Below, piece by piece: positions 24,748 through 33,645 of a DNA stretch of 64,000 bases (position 1 is its first letter; each line of letters starts with the position of its first letter). A program made the translations under genes and the position numbers. The stretch is from an uncultured Christensenella sp. (GTDB lineage: Bacteria; Bacillota; Clostridia; Christensenellales; Borkfalkiaceae). The notes beneath the pieces were generated by a model. The model was not told the origin of the DNA. It made no database searches and saw only the letters and a list, made by a program, of their open reading frames with translations. The DNA lies in the NCBI GenBank assembly GCA_910585785.1, contig CAJUEV010000004.1, positions 23,808-87,807 of the forward strand. The letters run 5' to 3'.

Positions 24748-25674
24748 TTATTCAAAAAGGTTTACCGAAAGATATCTTTCGCCCGAATCCGGTAAAATGA
24801 CCGCTATTTTTTTGCCGATATATTCTTTACGACCGGCAATTTCCACCGCCGCGTGCAACGCCGCGCCGGAGGAAACTCCGACAAGAATACCCTCGGTTTG
24901 GGCAAATTTTTTACTTGCGGCGTACGCGCTTTTATCCGAAACCGTTATAACTTCGTCATAAATATCGGTATCAAGCGTTTTGGGAACGAATCCCGCGCCT
25001 ATTCCCTGAATTTTATGCGCGCCCGAAGTTCCCTTTGACAGCACGGGCGAACTTTTCGGCTCTACCGCAATAACTTTTATTGCGGGATTTTTACTTTTTA
25101 AATATTTTCCCGCGCCGCTAATAGTGCCGCCCGTTCCTACACCCGCAACCAAAACTTCAACTTCGCCCTGCGTATCTTCCCAAATTTCCGGTCCGGTAGA
25201 AGCAAAATGCGCGGACGGATTGGCGGGATTTGTAAACTGCCCGGCTATCAACGAATTGGGCAAAGTTGCGGCAAGTTCTTCCGCTTTTTGTATTGCGCCC
25301 GCCATCCCCTTTGCACCATCCGTCAGAATTATTTCCGCCCCGTAAGCCTTTATAAGACTGCGGCGTTCAGCGCTCATATTGTCGGGCATAGTAATTATAA
25401 CTTTATATCCCTTTGCCGCGCCGACTGCCGCAAGCCCTATACCCGTATTGCCCGAAGTGGGCTCTATAATGGTATAACCCTTTTTTAACTTGCCTTCCGC
25501 TTCCGCCTGCTCTATCATATTTTTGGCTACTCTGTCCTTTACCGAGCCTGCGGGATTGAAATATTCAAGTTTGGCAAGCAAAACTGCGTTTATATTCTCT
25601 GCCTTTGCAAATCTTTCCGCATTTAAAATAGGGGTGTTACCTATTAAACTGAATAACGAATTATAAATTGCCAT
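24748..25674 (-). CDS. cysK: Cysteine synthase A (O-acetylserine sulfhydrylase)
   Basis: A 308-aa fold-type II PLP enzyme: PLP lysine in NPAGSVKDR (K46), the asparagine loop TSGNTGIG, the phosphate-binding GTGGTISG, and SSGAAL near the end. It replaces acetate of O-acetylserine with sulfide. A full-length protein with typical motifs. It lies 16 nt after tcdA and 27 nt before the esterase gene; no T-box or S-box is seen at this position. Confidence 0.95.
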   Translation of the reverse strand: MAIYNSLFSLIGNTPILNAERFAKAENINAVLLAKLEYFNPAGSVKDRVAKNMIEQAEAEGKLKKGYTIIEPTSGNTGIGLAAVGAAKGYKVIITMPDNMSAERRSLIKAYGAEIILTDGAKGMAGAIQKAEELAATLPNSLIAGQFTNPANPSAHFASTGPEIWEDTQGEVEVLVAGVGTGGTISGAGKYLKSKNPAIKVIAVEPKSSPVLSKGTSGAHKIQGIGAGFVPKTLDTDIYDEVITVSDKSAYAASKKFAQTEGILVGVSSGAALHAAVEIAGRKEYIGKKIAVILPDSGERYLSVNLFE

Positions 25675-25690
25675 TTCGTAGCCTCGCTTT

Positions 25691-26434
25691 TCAACGTTTG
25701 AAACCTATTAAATCCTTTATCACTTCGCCCGCCATTAGCAGCCCCGCCGCGGACGGCACAAAGGCGCAGCTTGCGGGGACGTCACGCTTTAAACCGTTGT
25801 CGCTTAGTTTTATAACGGGTTTCAACGGTTCTTCCTTCGAATACACAACTTTAACTCCGCTTATTCCCGCATTTTTAAGTTCGCGCCGCATTACGCGAGC
25901 AAGCGGACAAACAGACGTTTCGCTTATGTCGGCAACCGTAAGTTTTGAAGGGTCAACTTTATTGCCCGTACCCATACAACTTATGACGCGAACGCCGCAT
26001 TTTTTGGCGTTTTCGATAATCGATATTTTTGCCGTGACCGTGTCTATCGCGTCCAAGACGTAATCGTACTGCGAAAAATCGAATAAGCCGCTGTTTTCCG
26101 GAAGAAAGAAAACTTTGTGCGCCGTCACGCGGCAATCGGGGTTTATTTCTTTTATGCGTTCGGCGGCGACTTCCGCCTTATACCTTCCCACACTGTTTAC
26201 CGTTGCTATAATTTGGCGATTGATATTTGAAAGGCTTATTTTGTCGTTATCTATAACGTCCAGCGCGCCTATGCCAGACCTTGCCAAAGCCTCGACGGCA
26301 TAGCCGCCCACTCCGCCTGCGCCGAAAACCGCAACGCGCGAACGGTAAAGTATTTGCATTGCCTCTTTGCCGAATAGCGCTTCCGTTCTTGAAAAAATTT
26401 CCGCCACTTTTGTCCCTTTTCTGTTTGCCGTCAA
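25691..26434 (-). CDS. tcdA: tRNA threonylcarbamoyladenosine dehydratase (TcdA/CsdL)
   Basis: A 247-aa E1-like (ThiF/MoeB) enzyme that activates t6A37 on tRNA with ATP and cyclises it to ct6A. The nucleotide loop GAGGVGGYAVEALARSGIG starts near residue 39; NINRQI and DAIDTVTAK are the conserved adenylation motifs. The missing ubiquitin-like partner Cys and the C-terminal PSAAGLLMAGEVIKDL helix fit TcdA rather than ThiF. First gene of the operon. Confidence 0.92.
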   Translation of the reverse strand: MTANRKGTKVAEIFSRTEALFGKEAMQILYRSRVAVFGAGGVGGYAVEALARSGIGALDVIDNDKISLSNINRQIIATVNSVGRYKAEVAAERIKEINPDCRVTAHKVFFLPENSGLFDFSQYDYVLDAIDTVTAKISIIENAKKCGVRVISCMGTGNKVDPSKLTVADISETSVCPLARVMRRELKNAGISGVKVVYSKEEPLKPVIKLSDNGLKRDVPASCAFVPSAAGLLMAGEVIKDLIGFKR

Positions 26435-26468
26435 GCAAATAATTTGTTGAATTTTTTTAACCGCTTTT

Positions 26469-26699
26469 TTATTTTTTTACGTACGGAATGTTGTAAGGAA
26501 GCCCCAAAAAGAGCTCTGAATATTCCTTCGGGATTTCCACGTTATTTTTTACTTTTTTGTATACCGCAGAGAAGTAGTCAAACATTTCCGCTTCTGCAAT
26601 ATTTTTGCGGCACAGAATATCTGCGAATGTAAATTCTGTCCCTTTGGGTAAATTATTTATTTCTTCAATCGCTTCGTTAACAGTAAATTCATTTATCAT
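26469..26699 (-). CDS. Small protein, possibly DUF1413-like
   Basis: A 76-aa acidic-basic mixed protein. 'EEINNLPKGTEFTFADIL' near the N-terminus resembles the start of DUF1413-type small proteins, but the later part is not diagnostic. No Shine-Dalgarno is seen before the ATG, and the gene lies 21 nt after the tRNA-Gly terminator, so it may use a nearly leaderless transcript. The match is weak; a chance frame cannot be ruled out. Confidence 0.5.
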   Translation of the reverse strand: MINEFTVNEAIEEINNLPKGTEFTFADILCRKNIAEAEMFDYFSAVYKKVKNNVEIPKEYSELFLGLPYNIPYVKK

Positions 26700-26720
26700 A
26701 GTTTTATTAGATTATTACAT

Positions 26721-26745
26721 AAAAGCACCCTTATCGGGTGCTTTT
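26721..26745 (-). terminator. Terminator of tRNA-Gly
   Basis: AAAAGCACCC (26721-26730) pairs with GGGTGCTTTT (26736-26745), a perfect 10-bp stem. Confidence 0.8.
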
Positions 26746-26749
26746 GCTT

Positions 26750-26824
26750 TGGAGCAGGTGACGGGAGTCGGACCCGCCGATACCAGCTTGGGAAGCTGGC
26801 GCCATACCGATAGGCGACACCTGC
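26750..26824 (-). tRNA. tRNA-Gly(CCC)
   Basis: On the minus strand the acceptor GCAGGTG pairs with CACCTGC, discriminator T, encoded CCA (26752-26750). Anticodon stem CCAGC/GCTGG with loop TTCCCAA, anticodon CCC, reading GGG. Confidence 0.93.
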
Positions 26825-26956
26825 GTTAAAAAAATTGAAAATATATGCCGCTGCAAACTTAACCACCCGCTTAACGGTGTTTATACAACTGAGCATTAAC
26901 AATATAACATATTAGATTTTAAAAGGAAAGCGTTAAACAAATATTTTTTGTAAAAT

Positions 26957-28009
26957 TTATTTTTTATTGACGAAAAAGTTATTGAAAATTTTTGAAACAA
27001 CTCCGCCGAAAAAGCGACAAAAAAAGTTGAAACCAAGCCATAGTACGGGGGCAAAATAAAAAATCTTTTGCATTACACGCATAAAAAAGAAGCGAGCGCC
27101 CAGATTTTTTATATATTTTTTATAAATCGAAAGGTCGTTTTCGGATATTGCCAGCGCGCACATTTCTCCGCTTTTCAAAGCGTATCTTAAACCCGACAAC
27201 GTCATCGGGTCGCAGGCGCCGACGGCGTCGCCGACATAACAAACGTTGCCGAACAAAACGGGTTGCCCTGCGTTCATAGGTGTAAATGCACCCTTTAACC
27301 CGCTTATATCCGCCGATATATCAAGTTTAATTAAAAATTCGTCAAAAACTTTTTTGTAATTTATTTTTGGATTATAGACGTCCGTTATACCGACGTTTGT
27401 AACGCCGTTGTACGAACTTACCCAACCGTACCCGTGCTTTGTTATTCCGAAATGGATGTCTATGCTTTCCTTTATATCGCTTTCAAAGACAAGCTGCATA
27501 GCTATATTTTTATTGCGTGCTTTACGGTATTTACTGCCGAATCCCGTAGTTCCGTCGGCAAACACAAGATAGTCGTAAACAACCTTTTTACCGTTGGTTA
27601 AAGTCAGCAAACGGTTTTTTTCGTCGTGTTCTGAAATCTTTGTGTTTTCCAATATATTTACGCCATTTTCTTTTGCGGTTTTAAAAAGCGCGTAATCCAA
27701 CTCTACCCTGTCGATTTTGCTGTTTGTAAACAGAAATTTGTTGGATATATTTAATCGTTGCTTATTTTTATAAAAAATATTGAAACTTTTGATAAGCGAG
27801 TAATTGCAGTTTTCTATATTCAAACCCAATTTTGCATACTCGTTTTTAGTCTTACTCGTTATATAACCCGCGCAGCACTTGTATCTTGGAAAACTTAATT
27901 TTTCTATAACCAAGATATCGCTAACGCCTTCTTTTAACAAATTTAACGCGGTTGAAAGACCGGAAGGACCTGCGCCGACTATAATTACTTTATAATTGTT
28001 TTTAAGCAC
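26957..28009 (-). CDS. Geranylgeranyl-reductase-like FAD oxidoreductase
   Basis: A 350-aa flavoprotein of the p-hydroxybenzoate-hydroxylase fold. The dinucleotide loop is GAGPSGLSTALNLL (about 11-24), PRYKCCAG is the family signature just after it, the middle part carries FADGTTG, and the second FAD motif is YVGDAVGACDPMTLSGL. Homologues reduce isoprenoid or other C=C bonds, or act as quinone-linked enzymes. The C-terminal 60 residues are hydrophobic and basic, suggesting membrane contact. Codons are very A/T-rich (many AAA, ATA, TTA) compared with neighbours. Divergent from the ferritin-like gene; the substrate is unknown. Confidence 0.8.
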   Translation of the reverse strand: MLKNNYKVIIVGAGPSGLSTALNLLKEGVSDILVIEKLSFPRYKCCAGYITSKTKNEYAKLGLNIENCNYSLIKSFNIFYKNKQRLNISNKFLFTNSKIDRVELDYALFKTAKENGVNILENTKISEHDEKNRLLTLTNGKKVVYDYLVFADGTTGFGSKYRKARNKNIAMQLVFESDIKESIDIHFGITKHGYGWVSSYNGVTNVGITDVYNPKINYKKVFDEFLIKLDISADISGLKGAFTPMNAGQPVLFGNVCYVGDAVGACDPMTLSGLRYALKSGEMCALAISENDLSIYKKYIKNLGARFFFMRVMQKIFYFAPVLWLGFNFFCRFFGGVVSKIFNNFFVNKK

Positions 28010-28158
28010 GCCGCGCCTCCCGCTTTTTATAATTTATTTACATAATTATATATCTTTAATATAACAAACGCAAATGCGTAAGCAAAAAAGCAATAATTTT
28101 TGCTTATTTTGATTATAAACTTGCGAAAATGACAACAATTTCAGCGGAGGAATTTAAA

Positions 28159-29412
28159 ATGAACCCTATAAAAGAAAAGTGCAAATCACTTGAAAACAAT
28201 TTTTTACCGTTGAAAAAAATGTATCCCAAAAGTTACAACAAAAACACAACTTCGCCCTATACAAAGACGCGCGTAATACTTATGAACGGCACGGAGTTTG
28301 AATCTCAGTGGTTTATGCATAACTTTGCCAGACACTGCGACGAACCCGAAATAGTTGCTGCGCTTGCCGTTGTGCGCCGTCAGGAACAACAACAGCAAAA
28401 GCGCATAAGCTGCTTAAAGCCCATAAACGAAAGTATTTTGGAAACTACGATAGCGTATGAACAGCTTGCCGTGGATTTGACCGCTATACTTGCCCGTAAT
28501 GAGAAAGACGAAAACAATATTAAGGCGCTTAATTTTGCGCTTTTGGAAGATTTTGACCATCTCTACCGCTATGCAAATTTGTTGAAAACGGACAAAAACA
28601 TAGACGCGGATATGCTTGTGGGAAAATATACCGAAATTATGCCCGGCAGACCTACCGTTGCCGAGCACCGCTACCCTGCGGACGACGTAAAGCCGCATAT
28701 GGACGCAAATAAAGCGGATTTATATTCAAAACTTGTTGCAAGCACAATTACGGCTGCCGAACAACAGACTATGAATTACTATATGAACATTGCCCAATGG
28801 TATAAAAACGACGTAGGCAGAAAATTATATGCGGAAATAGCAATGATTGAAGAAGCGCACGTGACCCAATACGAAAGCCTTAAAGACCCCAATTTGACGT
28901 GGCTTGAACAATGGGTTATGCACGAATATTGCGAGTGCTGGCTGTACTACTCTGCAATGCAGGACGAAAGCGACGAAGCGATTAAAAAAATATGGACCGA
29001 GCACTTTAAAATGGAAGTTTCGCACTTGAAAACCGCCGCTAAACTTTTGAAGAAATATGAAAAGAAAACTTTTGAAAGTTTGTGCGGAACGGGAGAATTT
29101 CCCAAACTTTTAAAACTCGGCGGAAACAAAGAATATATAAGAAAAGTTTTGGAAAACACCATATACCTTACCGCCGATAACACGCAGAAAAAGCCTGACT
29201 ATAAGGACGTTAAAAAACTGCCGAACGACCACAGATTTTTCAATTATCAAAAATATATGTCGGGAGACCCCGAAAGAAATCCTTCCCATCTCGTCATAAA
29301 AAAGGCTATTGAACGCCTTGGACAGGACTACCGCTATCAGGACAGCGAACACCCCGTAAAAGATTTGAGAAACAGAAAGAAAGACAACGTAAACGTTGCA
29401 AGAACAAAATAA
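28159..29412 (+). CDS. Ferritin-like di-iron protein with two helical bundles
   Basis: A 417-aa soluble protein I cannot name. Helical regions hold ferritin-like metal signatures twice. In the first half are E in ETTIAYEQLA and EDFDH (ExxH). In the second half are E in TAAEQQTMNYY, IEEAHVTQ (EExxH-like), ECWLYY and EHFKMEVSH (ExxH). These would make one or two di-iron sites like rubrerythrin. ATG 28159 has GGAGG 9 nt ahead; the earlier in-frame ATG (28129) has none. Divergent from the flavoprotein gene, with terminator at 29421. Role in oxygen/peroxide handling is an inference. Confidence 0.75.
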   Translation: MNPIKEKCKSLENNFLPLKKMYPKSYNKNTTSPYTKTRVILMNGTEFESQWFMHNFARHCDEPEIVAALAVVRRQEQQQQKRISCLKPINESILETTIAYEQLAVDLTAILARNEKDENNIKALNFALLEDFDHLYRYANLLKTDKNIDADMLVGKYTEIMPGRPTVAEHRYPADDVKPHMDANKADLYSKLVASTITAAEQQTMNYYMNIAQWYKNDVGRKLYAEIAMIEEAHVTQYESLKDPNLTWLEQWVMHEYCECWLYYSAMQDESDEAIKKIWTEHFKMEVSHLKTAAKLLKKYEKKTFESLCGTGEFPKLLKLGGNKEYIRKVLENTIYLTADNTQKKPDYKDVKKLPNDHRFFNYQKYMSGDPERNPSHLVIKKAIERLGQDYRYQDSEHPVKDLRNRKKDNVNVARTK

Positions 29413-29420
29413 AAAAACAG

Positions 29421-29460
29421 TCCCCCGCTTTATAAAATATGCAAAGCGGGGGATTTATTT
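29421..29460. terminator. Bidirectional terminator
   Basis: TCCCCCGCTTT (29421-29431) pairs with AAAGCGGGGGA (29443-29453), then TTTATTTT. Confidence 0.85.
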
Positions 29461-29474
29461 TGCCAAAATTCAAT

Positions 29475-30020
29475 TTATCGCTTTTTACGGCTTTGTTTTA
29501 CGAATTGTTTTAATTCAGCCAAGGCGGTTTTTTCGCCTTTATCCTTTAACAAAGTCAAAAAATAATGTAAATCTTCGCAGGTTTTTTCGTTCATCGCCGA
29601 TTTATCGGTTTTTGTTTCAAAGTATTCAAGCGGACAACCGTCCGTATACTCCTTCTTTTTATAAACCTTACTTGCGGCAATTCTGTCGCAAATCATTTCC
29701 GCAAAATATTTTGCTGGCATTTGCACGTAAACCTTTTTTCCATCCGCAAAATCCGTCCAATACTCGTAGTGATGTTTGTTTTTGCCCTTGTGATGAAGCC
29801 ACGCCGCCGAATAGCCCTTTACTTCTCTTTCCTTTGCCTGCGGGCTGCGGTCGCCCTGATAATACTTGACTCCTGCAAAAAACTCCGCAGCGGAATATTT
29901 TGACAAGTCATGCGTCAGCCCCTGCCAGAACAAGCCGCACTTAAAACATAACTTCCTGACAGTCCGCCTGTGGATTGCCACCGTTTTCAAATGTCCGAAA
30001 AAACGCATAATTATTTTCAC
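29475..30020 (-). CDS. DUF5662 family protein
   Basis: A 181-aa basic soluble protein with the family signature HLKTV..H, KCGLFWQGLTHDLSKYS, GVKYYQGDRSP, WLHHKGKNKHHYEYW. Conserved His/Asp residues (HD, HH) suggest a metal-dependent hydrolase, but no function is established. The gene is 3 nt after the 30024 membrane protein gene and ends at a terminator. Confidence 0.82.
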   Translation of the reverse strand: MKIIMRFFGHLKTVAIHRRTVRKLCFKCGLFWQGLTHDLSKYSAAEFFAGVKYYQGDRSPQAKEREVKGYSAAWLHHKGKNKHHYEYWTDFADGKKVYVQMPAKYFAEMICDRIAASKVYKKKEYTDGCPLEYFETKTDKSAMNEKTCEDLHYFLTLLKDKGEKTALAELKQFVKQSRKKR

Positions 30021-30023
30021 GGC

Positions 30024-30560
30024 TTATTTACCGTCATCTGTTTTTTTATCCCGATACTCGGGCAATATGCCGTAACTTCCCAACATAAACAATATAAACA
30101 AAACCAAATACACGCAAAATAAAAAAATGAATATGCAAGGTGCTATAAGCGCTTTTTCAACTTCAAGGTCGGTACCGAAACAAACCGCCCTGCAAAGCGG
30201 CTTTTTGCGTAACTTGCCATAACCGCCTATGTATATTTCAACCTTTTCGCCTATACGATTTTTATCGCTTTCTTCCGTTTTATAGTCGCCGCGCCCGCAA
30301 TAGCCCTTGTAAGTAATGCCGCTGTTTTCGTCAACATATATGTATTGTAAACGATACGCGGAATCACTGCTGAAAGGACTATAAATCAGCGCAACAATTT
30401 CGGCTTCCGCAATTTCGCCCTTGTCAACCATTTTTTGAAGTTCAATACGATATGCGTAATTTAAAAAGCCCGTCGTTATGCCAAATATAAAAAACAAAGC
30501 CAAGGCTATCGTAATTAAAATACCTTTCCAGCCCAAGACATAAGGACGCGCCTTACCCAT
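30024..30560 (-). CDS. DUF3592-like two-helix membrane protein
   Basis: A 178-aa protein with helix (13-36), an outer beta domain (about 45-118: GEIAEAEIVALIYSP, LQYIYVDENSGITYKGY, IGEKVEIYIGG), a hydrophobic segment (about 135-165), and a short charged tail. It has the same layout and strand pattern as the 20534 protein, so the two look like paralogues; identity is low. Function unknown. First gene of a pair with DUF5662. Confidence 0.7.
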   Translation of the reverse strand: MGKARPYVLGWKGILITIALALFFIFGITTGFLNYAYRIELQKMVDKGEIAEAEIVALIYSPFSSDSAYRLQYIYVDENSGITYKGYCGRGDYKTEESDKNRIGEKVEIYIGGYGKLRKKPLCRAVCFGTDLEVEKALIAPCIFIFLFCVYLVLFILFMLGSYGILPEYRDKKTDDGK

Positions 30561-30622
30561 ATGCGTTACCCCGATAAAGTAAAAAATTTGTTTTATGCTT
30601 TAATTGCGGCTTAATATAATTT

Positions 30623-31459
30623 TTATATTTCAATTTCAAACCCGTCGTAAGCGGCAATTACGTTATATCGTTTTTCAAGTTCGGCAAGCCGAGCGCGAAC
30701 GGGATTGCTGTTATGTGAAAAATGAGTGATTATAATTTTTGTGTTTTCGTCTGTTACTCCGCTTTCCATAAGTCTTTGCTTTATAGACATAACTTCTGAA
30801 ATGCCCATATGGCGCGCGCCTTCGCCTGCGGAATGGTCGGCAAAGGTGCAGTCTATCGCCACCGTCTGCGCAAACGCGCGGTTTTCAACCAGAAATTTAA
30901 AAGTTTTATCCTCCAAACCGCCCGTATCGTACAAATGCAGATAGCCTTTTCCGCTGTTTTCTATATAATAAAGCAGACAGTTCTCCGTTTTTGAGTGCAT
31001 AGCGGGTATAGTCAAAACTTTATATTCGCCAACTTGCAAACACATATAAGGTTTTAGTGTATGAAAAACAATGTTTGGCGCGACTTGCGGCTTCATTTCG
31101 CGCGCGGTACACTCGCAAAACACCTTTTCAACTTCTTTATTGCCGTAAATATGCAAAACGGGCTGGTCGACGGAAGCATACTTGTATCCGCGCAAAATAA
31201 AATCGTGCGCGTAAAAATGGTCCATATGAGAATGGGTCGCCAAAATATATTTAAGTTTGCCCAATTCCACTCCGAATTTAAGGCTGTTTGCGTATGCTTC
31301 GGGTGGATAATCTACCGACAGCGCCCCGTCTATAAGCACTTGCGAGCGCGTACGGAACTCGCCGCCGCCAAGCAACCGTACATTTTTGCAATATTCGCAA
31401 TTACAGAATACAGCGGGAAAACCTTCCGCCGCAGCCGTACCTAAAAACCGTATCTTCAT
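30623..31459 (-). CDS. Metallo-beta-lactamase-fold hydrolase, PhnP-like
   Basis: A 278-aa MBL enzyme: N-terminal GTAAAEGFPAVFCNCEYC (with a possible structural zinc site, as in PhnP), core motif HSHMDH (about 76-81), the later His in PAMHSKTE, D in YDTGG and the final HFSHN. PhnP-like proteins are phosphodiesterases for cyclic phosphates; the phn context is absent, so the specificity is open. It follows dtd by 41 nt with a weak hairpin between. Confidence 0.8.
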   Translation of the reverse strand: MKIRFLGTAAAEGFPAVFCNCEYCKNVRLLGGGEFRTRSQVLIDGALSVDYPPEAYANSLKFGVELGKLKYILATHSHMDHFYAHDFILRGYKYASVDQPVLHIYGNKEVEKVFCECTAREMKPQVAPNIVFHTLKPYMCLQVGEYKVLTIPAMHSKTENCLLYYIENSGKGYLHLYDTGGLEDKTFKFLVENRAFAQTVAIDCTFADHSAGEGARHMGISEVMSIKQRLMESGVTDENTKIIITHFSHNSNPVRARLAELEKRYNVIAAYDGFEIEI

Positions 31460-31474
31460 AAATTTAAAGTCAAA

Positions 31475-31496
31475 CAGGGCGAATTTTATCGCCCTG
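31475..31496 (-). terminator. Hairpin between dtd and the MBL gene
   Basis: CAGGGCGA (31475-31482) pairs with TCGCCCTG (31489-31496), followed on the minus strand by TTTGACTTT. A partial terminator is likely. Confidence 0.5.
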
Positions 31497-31500
31497 AATT

Positions 31501-31938
31501 TTAAGTTTCGTATATTATTGTAACGGGTCCGTCGTTGAATTGCTCTATCTTCATATCGGCGCCGAAAACGCCCTGCTTCACGTTCAGTCCGCTCCGCTTC
31601 AAAAGATTTGCAACATAATTATACAATTCGTTCGCTCTTTCTGGGCGCTCCGCCAAAATAAAGCTGGGACGGTTGCCGTGCGAACAATCGCCGTAAAGAG
31701 TAAACTGGGATATAAGCAAAATTTCGCCGCCTACGTCCTGAACGGAAAGGTTCATTTTGCCTTGCGCGTCCTCAAAAATGCGCATAGCCGAAATTTTTTT
31801 TGCAATCTGCTCCGCCTGCGCTTCGCCGTCGCCTGCTTTAACGCCCAAATACACGGCAAGCCCGTAAGGAATTTCGGAAATAAGTTTTCCGTCAACGGAA
31901 AGCGCCGTACGCTTTACGCGTTGAATAACCGCTTTCAT
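31501..31938 (-). CDS. dtd: D-aminoacyl-tRNA deacylase
   Basis: A 145-aa DTD that hydrolyses D-amino acids (and glycine mischarged on tRNA-Ala) from tRNA. The active-site motifs SQFTLYGDC and NDGPVTI are present; the second has the Gly-Pro cis-dipeptide that excludes L-amino acids. The ATG overlaps the efp stop by one base. Confidence 0.95.
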   Translation of the reverse strand: MKAVIQRVKRTALSVDGKLISEIPYGLAVYLGVKAGDGEAQAEQIAKKISAMRIFEDAQGKMNLSVQDVGGEILLISQFTLYGDCSHGNRPSFILAERPERANELYNYVANLLKRSGLNVKQGVFGADMKIEQFNDGPVTIIYET

Positions 31939-32513
31939 TATTTGCCGACGCGCGACATATACTCGCCCGTACGTGTGTCTATACGGATAATTTCGCCTTC
32001 TTCAACAAACATAGGCACCTGAATGGTAGCGCCGGTTTCAACTACGGCGTTTTTCATTGCGTTGGTTGCGGTGTTGCCTTTGACGCCGGGCTCGCACTCT
32101 GTTATTTTAAGTTCAACAAAGTTTTCGGGTTCAACGGAAAAAGCCGAGCCGTTAAGCGATTTAACCGTTACGGTGTCGTTTTCCTTGATATATTTGAGGG
32201 CGTCCTCAACCTGTCCCAAATTCAACGTTATCATATCAAACGTTTCGGGGTCCATAAAGTAATAAAACTCGCCGTCGGTATAAGAATAGCTCATTTTCTT
32301 GGTTTCAACCTGAGCCGTTTCAAGTTTTGCCGTGGGGTTGAACGTCATATCGGAAAGCACCTGCCCCGTAACTACGTTTTTAAGTGTAGCTCTTACGAAA
32401 GCCGCGCCTTTGCCGGGTTTAACGTGCTGAAATTCCGTAACCGTATATACGCCTTTTCCGTTATATTCGAAAGTTGTGCCCTTTCTGATATCGCCTGCTA
32501 AAATTGATGCCAT
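31938..32513 (-). CDS. efp: Elongation factor P
   Basis: A 191-aa EF-P with its three domains. The tip loop HVKPGKGAAF carries K35 at the position normally modified. EF-P relieves ribosome stalling at proline runs. The Bacillus 5-aminopentanol-type PGKGP loop is not seen; PGKGA is the E. coli-like loop. No EpmA/EpmB is in the window, so the modification status is open. GGAG before ATG; 29 nt after the peptidase gene. Confidence 0.96.
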   Translation of the reverse strand: MASILAGDIRKGTTFEYNGKGVYTVTEFQHVKPGKGAAFVRATLKNVVTGQVLSDMTFNPTAKLETAQVETKKMSYSYTDGEFYYFMDPETFDMITLNLGQVEDALKYIKENDTVTVKSLNGSAFSVEPENFVELKITECEPGVKGNTATNAMKNAVVETGATIQVPMFVEEGEIIRIDTRTGEYMSRVGK

Positions 32514-32542
32514 ATTTTTAACTCCTTGTATTTTAACTGAAT

Positions 32543-33592
32543 TTATAAAATCAATAATTTTTTATCGGAATCCGTAAGACTGAGCGCGGCGCCGCGTTCA
32601 AGGGTGACTGTATCTTCTATTCTTATACCGAAGTCCCCTTCAAAATACACGCCGGGCTCGTCCGAAAATACCATACCGTCCACTAAAACGTCCCCGCTTT
32701 TTGCGGATAAACGTGGGAACTCGTGAATGTTTATGCCAATTCCGTGACCGAGCGAATGTGAAAAATATTTGCCAAGTCCGTGCGCTGATAAATAATCTCT
32801 TGCAATGGCGTCCGCTTGCCGTCCAGTCATACCGGACGTGACCTTTTCTTTGACAAGCATATGCGCGTTAAGAACGTGTCCGTAAGCTTTTTTAAAGTCT
32901 TCGTTCTTTTTATCGTCGCCGAACAAAAACGTACGCGTACAGTCTGAACAGTATCCACCGACTTTACAGCCGAAGTCTACTAAAATTATATCGCCGAATT
33001 TAAGTTTGCGCATACCTGTTTCGTGATGCGGAACGCTTGAATTTTCGCCGAAACACGCGATTGTTGAAAAACTTGTGCCGCTTGCGCCGTATTTGCGCAT
33101 AAAGTACTCTAATTCTGCGGCAAGGTCGTTTTCGCTAATTCCCTCTTTTATTACGGAAAGCAACGAAACAAACGCTTTATCCGTTATTTCGCACGCTGAT
33201 TTTATTAAATCAAGTTCGTACTGTTGCTTGACCGACATTGCGTTTACAAAAGCGCTTTCACTGTCGATAACCTGCAACCCCGCGTCGGCAAGGCGCTTCC
33301 ACTCGGGATAGCTTGTCCTTGAAAGGGGTACCGCAACGGTTTTGTAAGGTTTTAAAAGATTTTCCAGCGAACCTTCAAAAATTTTTACGCTTACGTCGGA
33401 ACCTTCAAGCGCAGACGAAGCCGCCTCTAAATATCGCGGGTCGGTATAGAAAACCGAACCGTTTTTATCGCTTAAAACGTAACCGAACGAACTTTCAAAC
33501 CCTGTAAGGTATTGGCGCAAATCTGCGGGCTCGGTTAAAACAGCTTCCGCGCCGACTTGTGCAAATATTTTTTTTACGTTGGTATAAGCCAT
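32543..33592 (-). CDS. M24B aminopeptidase P / Xaa-Pro dipeptidase family protein
   Basis: A 349-aa pita-bread metallopeptidase with a creatinase N-domain (1-120) and catalytic domain. Metal ligands are D in VDFGCKV, D in CSDCTRT, H in HSLGHGIG, E in DEPGVYF and E in IRIEDT. It cleaves peptides before or after proline. The order peptidase-efp is common in Bacillota. It has a strong promoter inside the 3' end of the upstream endonuclease gene, so peptidase-efp-dtd forms a separate transcript. Confidence 0.92.
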   Translation of the reverse strand: MAYTNVKKIFAQVGAEAVLTEPADLRQYLTGFESSFGYVLSDKNGSVFYTDPRYLEAASSALEGSDVSVKIFEGSLENLLKPYKTVAVPLSRTSYPEWKRLADAGLQVIDSESAFVNAMSVKQQYELDLIKSACEITDKAFVSLLSVIKEGISENDLAAELEYFMRKYGASGTSFSTIACFGENSSVPHHETGMRKLKFGDIILVDFGCKVGGYCSDCTRTFLFGDDKKNEDFKKAYGHVLNAHMLVKEKVTSGMTGRQADAIARDYLSAHGLGKYFSHSLGHGIGINIHEFPRLSAKSGDVLVDGMVFSDEPGVYFEGDFGIRIEDTVTLERGAALSLTDSDKKLLIL

Positions 33593-33616
33593 ATGTCACC
33601 AGTCAAATACAAAAAT

Positions 33617-33645
33617 ATTTTATCAAATTCAATTTTGAATGTCAA
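33617..33645 (-). promoter_or_regulatory. Strong promoter of peptidase-efp-dtd
   Basis: Minus-strand TTGACA (33645-33640), 17-nt spacer, TAAAAT (33622-33617) with TGA upstream. The -35 lies inside the last codons of the upstream gene. Confidence 0.85.
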
